Shown piece after piece: positions 33,771-39,821 of a DNA stretch of 39,821 bases. The stretch covers positions 1 through 39,821 of the forward strand of contig CAMZBG010000007.1 in assembly GCA_947304495.1 (NCBI GenBank), given 5' to 3'. Source of the stretch: an uncultured Clostridia bacterium. GTDB taxonomy: Bacteria; Bacillota_I; Bacilli_A; RF39; UBA660. The notes beneath the pieces are model-generated. The model was not told the DNA's origin and made no database searches. It was given only the letters and a program-made list of their open reading frames with translations. How positions within the stretch are numbered: position 1 is the stretch's first letter; each line of letters opens with the position of its first letter. A program made the translations under genes and the position numbers.

Positions 33771-34684
33771 AATTCATCTATTTTTTCAATTATTTCTTTT
33801 CCAAAAGCAAAATATTTTAAATAAGTTGTATCAGTATGACCATACGTAGCATTAAATACCTTAGGTTCTAAAATAGTTATTTCAATTACTTGCTTATTAA
33901 TTAAAGTAATCCTTAATTTCATTGTTCCACATTCTTGCTTTGCCGCTCCAATTCCAAATCCTGTTGCTGTCATTCCACTTTTTATAACTGGTGTATTGTC
34001 TTCAAGTAATTCACATAAACTAATATCTTCACATCTACATAGATAATTATTACTTCTTCTATCATGAAAAACAATATTCTTATTATTATCGATACTTATA
34101 CCAGAACCAATCTTATTAATTTTTTGATATATTGGTATAATACCACATAAATATTTCTTAAGTTCTAATGCATAGCTATTACGATAATTACTATTCATAA
34201 TTAAATTATAAAAAATATCTAAATCACTTTGATTGAGATCAATCTCCAATATAATATCATTAAAATTAATTATTTGACTCATTAAAGATTTATTAACTTG
34301 ATACAATCCTTTAATATCATCATATCGATATATTAAATATTTCTCTTTATCATTAACTAATATTTTCTTATCAGTAAGTGTAATAATAAAATCTTTATCA
34401 TCTTTTTTCTGCCTAACAAAACTAATATATATAACAGTTTCATCTATATCTATAAGACTAGCTATTCTTTTAGCATCTTCGATATTTATATATACACACA
34501 TGTCCTTATATTGATAAACATTACCTTCATTAATATTATCTTCATCGACATTAATAATATTACTTAATTCAAATACTTTAGATCCCTCGATAAATCTATT
34601 ATAAGCATCTATCTGTTCCTTCTTATTATCAATAAATGTATTTACCTTATCATTAACTTTACTAAATATCTTATTAATATCCAT
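33761..34684 (-). CDS. Unrecognised 307-residue soluble protein
   Basis: The ORF starts MDINKIFSKVNDKVNTFIDN after an AGGATAGTGAT ribosome site. It has no signal or membrane helix. The segment at about residues 85-130 (VYISFVRQKKDD, FIITLTDKKILVNDKEKYLI) has the alternating pattern of a PH-like or GRAM-like small beta domain. A second possible beta unit lies near the C-terminus (MKLRITLINKQVIEITILEP). A Gly-rich stretch (ATGFGIGAAKQECG) sits between. I cannot assign a family; a resemblance to bacterial PH-like plus DUF4428-type proteins is only architectural. It may be transcribed from tandem TGGTAT-type boxes in the 34704-34768 repeats, divergent from the spore operon. Confidence 0.65.
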   Translation of the reverse strand: MDINKIFSKVNDKVNTFIDNKKEQIDAYNRFIEGSKVFELSNIINVDEDNINEGNVYQYKDMCVYINIEDAKRIASLIDIDETVIYISFVRQKKDDKDFIITLTDKKILVNDKEKYLIYRYDDIKGLYQVNKSLMSQIINFNDIILEIDLNQSDLDIFYNLIMNSNYRNSYALELKKYLCGIIPIYQKINKIGSGISIDNNKNIVFHDRRSNNYLCRCEDISLCELLEDNTPVIKSGMTATGFGIGAAKQECGTMKLRITLINKQVIEITILEPKVFNATYGHTDTTYLKYFAFGKEIIEKIDELKK

Positions 34685-34703
34685 CTTATCACTATCCTAA
34701 TAA

Positions 34704-34768
34704 AAGCATACCAAATATTTCATAATTATTCAATGAAAAATAATATCATTGATAAGAATACCAAATAT
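34704..34768. repeat. Direct repeat pair in divergent intergenic region
   Basis: AAGCATACCAAATAT (34704-34718) and AAGAATACCAAATAT (34754-34768) match at 14 of 15 positions and are exactly 50 nt apart. On the minus strand each contains TGG-TAT(G/T)CT, resembling an extended -10, so they may be tandem promoters for the unknown gene at 33761-34684 or operator copies. The rest of the 224-nt gap is AT-rich with no gene. Confidence 0.45.
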
Positions 34769-34917
34769 GATATTATAAAACTATATTTAATGTTTATTTA
34801 ATAAAACTTGTATCACCAAATAAAATCTATGATTATACTCCTATAAAATTAATGTTAACTAATGTAAATATAGAAATAAACAATCATAATATTCATATAT
34901 TTAAATAGGTGAACTAT

Positions 34918-35958
34918 ATGAAGAAATTATGGTTGTTTTTATTATGTATAAATATCTTAATTCCCAAAGTACAAGCATCAACTTCTAGTGCTTATGAATA
35001 TATCTTAATGGATATGGATAGTGGTAGAGTATTAGCTAGCAAAAATAAAGATAGTCCTAGATTAATTGCCAGTATTACTAAGATAATGACTGCTATTATT
35101 GCTATTGAAAATAAAAATATCAATGATATTGTAAAAGTAGATGAATCAATATCTAAAAGTTATGGATCGGGTATTTATATATCTATTGGTGAAGAAATAA
35201 CCCTATTAGATTTATTATATGGCTTAATGCTAAGAAGTGGCAATGATGCTGCTATTATGATCGCTAATTATGTATCTGATAGTGAAGAAACTTTTGTTAG
35301 TCTTATGAATAAAAAAGCAAAATTATTGGGAATGAAAAATACCATTTTTTATAATTCAAGTGGATTAGATACAGAAACTATTGGTAATAAGTCTACAGCC
35401 TATGATATGGCTATACTTACCAGTTATGCAATGAAAAATGATATCTATAAAGAAATAGTTAAAACTAAAAAACATATCGTTAAAACTAATTTAAAGACCT
35501 ATATATGGCATAATAAAAATAAATTATTAGCTTATGATTATATTACTGGAGGAAAAACAGGTTATACCAAAAGAGCCAAAAGAACACTTGTATCTACAGC
35601 TAATAAAAACAATATGAATCTAGTTGTAGTTACTATAAATGACTCGGATGATTGGAATACCCATAAATCACTATATGAATATGCCTTTAATAATTATAAA
35701 AGTATAAAAGTATTAAATAAAAAACATTTCTCTGTATTAGAAGATAAATATTATGACAAACTATATATAAAGAATGATGTCTATTTAACCCTAAAAAAAG
35801 AAGAATCTAAATATCTAATATCCCATATCAAATTAACTAAAAAAAATAATTATAAAACAGGTGATAAAGTAGGAATAAATAATATATATTTAGGAGATAC
35901 TTTAGTTCATACAGAACCTATATATGCTAAAAAGAATAAGAAGTGGTTTAATAAATGA
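34918..35958 (+). CDS. dacB: D-Ala-D-Ala carboxypeptidase, DacB/PBP5*-like, spore cortex type
   Basis: This 346-residue secreted serine peptidase trims pentapeptide stems of peptidoglycan. A signal peptide spans residues 1-20 (LWLFLLCINILIPKVQA). The catalytic motifs are SITK (Ser52, Lys55), SGN (107-109) and KTG (213-215). A C-terminal beta domain follows. It is directly joined to spmA and spmB, with an ATG overlapping its TGA stop. That is the dacB-spmA-spmB order of Bacillus subtilis, where the operon is sigma-E controlled and needed for spore cortex and core dehydration. Sigma-E control here is unproven: boxes such as CATAATAT upstream are only weak matches. ATG 34918 follows AGGTGA; GTG 34909 is inside that site. 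Confidence 0.88.
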   Translation: MKKLWLFLLCINILIPKVQASTSSAYEYILMDMDSGRVLASKNKDSPRLIASITKIMTAIIAIENKNINDIVKVDESISKSYGSGIYISIGEEITLLDLLYGLMLRSGNDAAIMIANYVSDSEETFVSLMNKKAKLLGMKNTIFYNSSGLDTETIGNKSTAYDMAILTSYAMKNDIYKEIVKTKKHIVKTNLKTYIWHNKNKLLAYDYITGGKTGYTKRAKRTLVSTANKNNMNLVVVTINDSDDWNTHKSLYEYAFNNYKSIKVLNKKHFSVLEDKYYDKLYIKNDVYLTLKKEESKYLISHIKLTKKNNYKTGDKVGINNIYLGDTLVHTEPIYAKKNKKWFNK

Positions 35959-36533
35959 TTAATTATCTTTTTGCTTTTTTCTTTATTATTGGTATTACTT
36001 ATAGTTTAATAACCGGTAATATAAATATCGGTAATGAAATGTTAAATGCTTCTAAAAATAGTTTAGATTTAATCTTATCGATTATTCCTCCTATGTGTCT
36101 ATGGTTAGGTATTATGAATATTGCAAAAAAGAGTGGTCTATTAAATAAAATGTCTAAGTTTTTAGAGCCTATCTTAAAAATAATCTTTCCTGAAATTCCT
36201 AAAAATAGTCCATGTTTTAGTTATATTGGAACTAATATTGTTATGAATATGTTAGGTATCGGTAATGCTGCTACACCATTTGGCTTAAAAGCTATTAAAG
36301 AAATGCAAACATTTAATCAAAAAAAAGATACTGCTTCCAGAAGTATGATTACTTTTCTTGTATTAAATACTGCTTCTGTTACCATTATGCCTACTACCAT
36401 TATTTCAATTCGTATGTTACATGGCAGCATTACCCCAGAATCAATTATTCCCTATATTATTATTACTTCTTCTTTATCGTGCCTAATAGGACTAATAATT
36501 GATAGATTAATCTATATCTTGAGGTTAACATGA
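35955..36533 (+). CDS. spmA: Spore maturation protein A
   Basis: This 192-residue integral membrane protein belongs to the nucleoside-recognition (Gate) family. The conserved features are IPPMCLWLGIMNIAKKSGLL, GTNIVMNMLGIGNAATPFGL followed by KAIKEMQTFN, and a hydrophobic C-terminus. In Bacillus, SpmA acts with SpmB in the mother cell to achieve spore-core dehydration. It overlaps dacB at the start (ATGA) and spmB at the end (ATGA), so all three are co-translated. The size matches the family (about 195). Confidence 0.95.
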   Translation: MINYLFAFFFIIGITYSLITGNINIGNEMLNASKNSLDLILSIIPPMCLWLGIMNIAKKSGLLNKMSKFLEPILKIIFPEIPKNSPCFSYIGTNIVMNMLGIGNAATPFGLKAIKEMQTFNQKKDTASRSMITFLVLNTASVTIMPTTIISIRMLHGSITPESIIPYIIITSSLSCLIGLIIDRLIYILRLT

Positions 36534-37033
36534 TCTATCTATCTAAAATAATTATCCCTATAATAACCATAACAGTTATAATCTATGCTCTAATTAAAAA
36601 AGTAGCTATCTACGATGAATTTATTATCGGCGTAAAAGAAGGATTAAAAATATCTTTAGAAATATTTCCTAGTATGTTTGCTATGATAATCTCTGTTACA
36701 GTCTTAGTAAAAAGTAATATTATTAATGATTTAACCTCTTTAATTAGTATAAATCTATTTCCTAAAGAAATAATCCCTATAGCTATCCTTAGACCTATTT
36801 CATCTTCATCATCATTAATGCTTTTAAATAACATAATGTCATCATATGGACCAGATTCCCTTATTAGTAAAATAGCTAGTATTATTACTGGTAGTACCGA
36901 CACTACTATCTATATTATTGGTATGTACTATTCAAGTATTAAAATAAAGAAAATAAAACATTCCCTTATCGTAGGCTTATTAGCAGACTTATCTTGTATC
37001 ATTATCAGTATTATTATCGTTAATATATTATAA
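36530..37033 (+). CDS. spmB: Spore maturation protein B
   Basis: This 167-residue membrane protein is the partner of SpmA. Signature sequences are GVKEGLKISLEIFPSMFAMI, ILRPISSSSSLMLLNNIMSS, then YGPDSLISKIASIITGSTDT. The last includes the conserved GSTDTTIYIIGMY region. The start overlaps the spmA stop by four bases. A terminator shared with a small minus-strand ORF follows. The presence of intact dacB-spmA-spmB argues that the organism, or a recent ancestor, sporulates. Confidence 0.95.
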   Translation: MIYLSKIIIPIITITVIIYALIKKVAIYDEFIIGVKEGLKISLEIFPSMFAMIISVTVLVKSNIINDLTSLISINLFPKEIIPIAILRPISSSSSLMLLNNIMSSYGPDSLISKIASIITGSTDTTIYIIGMYYSSIKIKKIKHSLIVGLLADLSCIIISIIIVNIL

Positions 37034-37070
37034 AAATAAAAGCAACCTTAAAGGTCACTTTTATTTAGGT
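37034..37070. terminator. Bidirectional intrinsic terminator after spmB
   Basis: Stem AAATAAAAG / CTTTTATTT (37034-37042, 37058-37066) continues after a CA/CA internal mismatch as ACCT/AGGT. T-rich on both strands. It also serves the minus-strand small ORF, whose stop codon is in the loop. Confidence 0.78.
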
Positions 37071-37179
37071 TCATCTGATTCATACTATTGTTTGAACTAT
37101 TACCATGACATTCATGATTATTATTGTCCATACAATTCTTACATGAATTAGAATTATTTGGCTTTTTCTTCTTAGCCAT
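37048..37179 (-). CDS. Small Cys/His-rich protein, unannotated class
   Basis: This is a 43-residue ORF: MAKKKKPNNSNSCKNCMDNN continues with NHECHGNSSNNSMN. A GGGTGAT ribosome site lies five bases before the ATG. The basic head and the cluster CKNC...HECH (Cys13, Cys16, His22, Cys24, His25) suggest a small metal-binding fold. The rest is Asn/Ser-rich. It fills the spmB-secA gap on the opposite strand and ends in the shared terminator. The organised ribosome site and terminator support a real gene. Function unknown; a role in spores is only a guess from its neighbours. Confidence 0.55.
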   Translation of the reverse strand: MAKKKKPNNSNSCKNCMDNNNHECHGNSSNNSMNQMNLNKSDL

Positions 37180-37253
37180 ATTTATCACCCACTAGTATTA
37201 TTAACTATTTTAGCTAAAATATACTCAATATACTAGAAATTTAATCCGTTTTT

Positions 37254-37262
37254 TGATAAAAT
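37254..37262 (+). promoter_or_regulatory. Extended -10 promoter of secA
   Basis: TG-A-TAAAAT (hexamer 37257-37262) lies 20 nt ahead of the ATG, with a poor -35. The GGAAGTGA ribosome site follows closely. Confidence 0.5.
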
Positions 37263-37282
37263 ACTTATAAGGAAGTGATTGC

Positions 37283-39778
37283 ATGATAACTATATTTAAA
37301 AAGATGTTCGATACTGAATATAAAGAATTAAAAAGATTTAATGAAATAGCTAAAAAAATAGATGCTCTAGATCCTGAATATAGTAAATTATCTGATAAAA
37401 AACTAGCAGCTAAAACTGATGAATTTAAAAAAAGATTAGCTGAAGGTGAAACCTTAGATGATATCTTAGTTGAAGCATTTGCTACTATAAGAGAAGTAGC
37501 ATACCGTGTAATTGGTGAAAAAGCATACTTTGTTCAATTACTAGGTGGTTTAGCTATTCATTATGGTAATATTGCTGAAATGAAAACTGGTGAAGGTAAA
37601 ACCTTGACAACCATCTTTCCAGCTTATGTCAATGCCTTGACAGGCTTAGGTGTTCACGTTGTAACTGTCAATGAATACCTAACCCAAAGAAATGCTGAGT
37701 GGATGGGACCAATATTTGAATTTTTAGGCTTAACCGTAGGTGTTAACTTAAGAGAATTATCAGCTAAAGAAAAACAAGCTGTATATAACTCAGATATTAT
37801 GTATACAACTAATAACGAATTAGGTTTTGATTACTTAAGAGATAATATGGTCGTTAGAAAAGAAGATAGAGTAGGTAGAAAACTAAACTACTGTATCATA
37901 GATGAAGTCGATTCCATCTTAATTGATGAAGCAAGAACTCCATTAATCATCTCTGGTGGCGTTATGCAAAATGTCAACTTATATGAACAAGCTGATATGT
38001 TTGCTAAATCATTAACCGAAAATGTTGATTATATCAAAGATGAAAAAACAAGAACAATTAGCTTAACTGATGAAGGTAGTCATAAATGTGAAAGAGTATT
38101 TAAAATAAATAATTTATATGATATTAATAATACTGCTCTAGTTCATCATATTAATCTAGCTCTTAAAGCTAATTACTTTATGCACAAAGATGTTGACTAT
38201 GTTGTTCAAGATGGTGAAGTAATCATTGTCGATCAATTTACTGGTCGTCTAATGAAAGGAAGAGCTTTTTCTGAAGGATTACATCAAGCTATCGAAGCTA
38301 AAGAAAAAGTAAAAGTAAACCAAGAAACCAAAACCCTTGCTACTATTACTTTCCAAAATCTATTCAGAATGTACAATAAATTATCCGGTATGACTGGTAC
38401 TGCTAAAACAGAAGAAGAAGAATTTAGAAATATCTATAACATGTATGTTATCTGTATTCCTACCAATAAACCAGTCATAAGAGAAGATGCTACCGATTTA
38501 TTATATTCTGGTAAAGAAGGAAAATATAATGCAATCGTTAGAGTTGTCGAAGAAAGACATAAATTAGGTCAACCAATCTTAATTGGTACAATAGCCATTG
38601 AAACCAGTGAATTAATCAGTAAAATGTTAACTAAAAAAGGCATTAAACATGAAGTATTAAATGCTAAAAACCATGCTAGAGAAGCTGAAATAATTGCTAA
38701 AGCTGGTGAAATTGGAGCTGTTACTATCGCTACCAATATGGCTGGCCGTGGAACCGATATTAAATTAGGTGAAGGCGTTAAAGAACTTGGAGGTCTTTGT
38801 GTAATTGGTACCGAAAGACATGAATCACGTCGTATTGATAACCAATTACGTGGACGTGCTGGTAGACAAGGAGATCCAGGATTTAGCCAATTCTTCGTAT
38901 CCTTTGAAGATGACCTATTAGTAAGATTTGGTTCAGATAAATATAAAACAATGATGGAAAATATTGGCTTTTCAGGTGATCAAGCTATAAGAAATAGTAT
39001 GTTTGCTAAAACCGTTGAAACTGCTCAAAAAAGAGTTGAAGGTAACAACTTTGATATAAGAAAACATTTACTTAACTATGATGATGTTATGAATCAACAA
39101 AGAACTATCATCTATCAAAAAAGAAATGAAATCTTAGATAATGAATCTATTCATGAAACAGTATTAAATGGCTTTAAAGAACATATCACTAATTTAGTAA
39201 TGTCACATCTAATAGAAAACAAAAAATTATCTGATAATGACTATGAAGAAATATTAGAAAATGCCAATGAAAATCTATTAAAAAAATATCGATTAAATCT
39301 ATCTGAAATTAAAGATAAAGGCGAATCTGAAGTAATTGATATCATATATGATAAAGTATTAGCTGATTATGAAGAAAAATTAGCTGATATTCCACAAGAA
39401 GTAACTAATGAATTTGAAAAAGCTATATCATTAAGAGTAATTGATTCTAACTGGATGGACCATATTAGTACTATGAGTCATTTACGTGAAGGTGTAGGAT
39501 TAAGAGGATATGCTAATGAAAATCCTCTTCAAGCATACACTATGGAAGGATATCAATTATTTGATGCTATGTTAAATAAAATAAATAGTGAAATAAGCTT
39601 ATATTTACTAAAATCAGAAATAAAACAAAACATTGAAAGAAAAGAAGTAGCTAAAAAAATTATCACTAACGACGGTAAAGACACAGTAAAAAAACAAAAG
39701 AAAAGTGATAAAATAGGTAGAAATGATCCATGCCCATGTGGCTCAGGGAAAAAATACAAACAATGTTGTGGTAAGTAG
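37283..39778 (+). CDS. secA: Preprotein translocase ATPase SecA
   Basis: This 831-residue motor pushes unfolded preproteins through SecYEG. Walker A is MKTGEGKT (about residue 98). The DEAD-type box is IIDEVDSILIDEARTPLIIS (about 206). The preprotein-binding domain lies between. NBD2 contains TNMAGRGTDIKLGEGV and RGRAGRQGDPG. The helical scaffold includes NWMDHISTMSHLREGVGLRGY. The C-terminal SecB/membrane zinc tail GRNDPCPCGSGKKYKQCC is intact. The length is close to Bacillus SecA (841). The GGAAGTGATTGC-ATG start is sound. Together with SecDF and the PrsA-type foldase it forms the export path for the surface proteins of this window. Confidence 0.98.
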   Translation: MITIFKKMFDTEYKELKRFNEIAKKIDALDPEYSKLSDKKLAAKTDEFKKRLAEGETLDDILVEAFATIREVAYRVIGEKAYFVQLLGGLAIHYGNIAEMKTGEGKTLTTIFPAYVNALTGLGVHVVTVNEYLTQRNAEWMGPIFEFLGLTVGVNLRELSAKEKQAVYNSDIMYTTNNELGFDYLRDNMVVRKEDRVGRKLNYCIIDEVDSILIDEARTPLIISGGVMQNVNLYEQADMFAKSLTENVDYIKDEKTRTISLTDEGSHKCERVFKINNLYDINNTALVHHINLALKANYFMHKDVDYVVQDGEVIIVDQFTGRLMKGRAFSEGLHQAIEAKEKVKVNQETKTLATITFQNLFRMYNKLSGMTGTAKTEEEEFRNIYNMYVICIPTNKPVIREDATDLLYSGKEGKYNAIVRVVEERHKLGQPILIGTIAIETSELISKMLTKKGIKHEVLNAKNHAREAEIIAKAGEIGAVTIATNMAGRGTDIKLGEGVKELGGLCVIGTERHESRRIDNQLRGRAGRQGDPGFSQFFVSFEDDLLVRFGSDKYKTMMENIGFSGDQAIRNSMFAKTVETAQKRVEGNNFDIRKHLLNYDDVMNQQRTIIYQKRNEILDNESIHETVLNGFKEHITNLVMSHLIENKKLSDNDYEEILENANENLLKKYRLNLSEIKDKGESEVIDIIYDKVLADYEEKLADIPQEVTNEFEKAISLRVIDSNWMDHISTMSHLREGVGLRGYANENPLQAYTMEGYQLFDAMLNKINSEISLYLLKSEIKQNIERKEVAKKIITNDGKDTVKKQKKSDKIGRNDPCPCGSGKKYKQCCGK

Positions 39779-39821
39779 TAGGAAATATAAGGGTTTGCGA
39801 GGATTTTGTCCACGTAAAAAT
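39779..39821. other. Window-end tail, unassigned
   Basis: The 43 nt after secA contain GGGTTTGCGAGG and TTGTCCACG, noticeably richer in G+C than the surroundings. It is not recognisably prfB, which often follows secA in Bacilli. It is too short to classify. Confidence 0.3.

Noticed and set aside
37205..37225. Possible promoter for the small Cys/His ORF on the minus strand
   Set aside because: Only a weak TAAAAT-like box in a uniformly AT-rich stretch; no spaced -35 could be defended.
1..39821. tRNA, rRNA, CRISPR array, insertion sequence or prophage
   Set aside because: No tRNA T-arm motifs, no regularly spaced repeats, and no transposase, integrase or phage structural genes were seen.
1..39821. 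Mycoplasma-type code with TGA as Trp
   Set aside because: TGA ends scpA, ftsW-like, dacB and spmA, and Trp is TGG throughout.

Overview
This window is about 39.8 kb of very AT-rich, densely packed bacterial chromosome from a Bacillota member. Several genes point to class Bacilli: an EzrA-like septation protein, a ComN/Post_transc_reg-type small protein, a fused SecDF, a YjbA/UPF0736-like protein, and a Phe T-box ahead of pheS-pheT. The standard code is used: Trp is TGG and TGA is a real stop (scpA, ftsW, dacB, spmA), so this is not a code-4 Mollicute. The AT richness, compactness and SipW-type surface proteins suggest an uncultured, host-associated, reduced-genome Bacilli lineage. That placement is inference.

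Layout: 1-1660 holds the 3' end of rmuC, a small membrane protein and a YjbA-like gene. 1686-3512 holds a membrane-anchored PrsA-type foldase (minus), two tiny hydrophobic YjcZ-like proteins and a HIT hydrolase (minus). 3655-6651 holds three exported surface proteins with SipW/TasA-type or related N-termini. 6725-14695 is housekeeping: polA-mutM, scpA-scpB-pdp, mtaB and frr. 14716-19067 holds an unknown gene, the Phe T-box and pheST. 19198-22554 holds an RluA pseudouridine synthase (minus) and phosphoketolase. 22670-25895 holds ezrA and two membrane-anchored low-complexity proteins. 25833-31432 holds an RNHCP zinc-ribbon protein (minus), comN-like, secDF, relA and dtd. 31515-34684 holds a SEDS glycosyltransferase, a winged-helix/metallophosphoesterase fusion and an unknown protein (minus). 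34918-37033 is a dacB-spmA-spmB sporulation operon. The window ends with a small Cys/His-rich ORF (minus) and secA.

The genes form coherent groups: export and surface display (secA, secDF, PrsA, three surface proteins), division and wall (ezrA, ftsW-like, dacB-like), chromosome upkeep (polA, mutM, scpAB), translation (pheST, frr, dtd, mtaB, rluA), stringent response (relA), and spore-related genes (dacB-spmAB, YjcZ-like peptides behind a sigma-K-like box). No mobile element, CRISPR array, tRNA or rRNA was found.

Gene control is very compact. Many units begin with an extended -10 (TGnTATAAT-like), a leader of roughly 10-25 nt and an AGGTGAT or GGAG ribosome site. Most end in short intrinsic terminators, several of which abut or overlap the next promoter. 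No large new system is obvious. The best leads are the ezrA-linked pair of disordered membrane proteins, a mirror-symmetric divergent promoter at 26220-26288, a terminator-like hairpin that contains a start codon at 827-890, and the winged-helix/phosphoesterase fusion.
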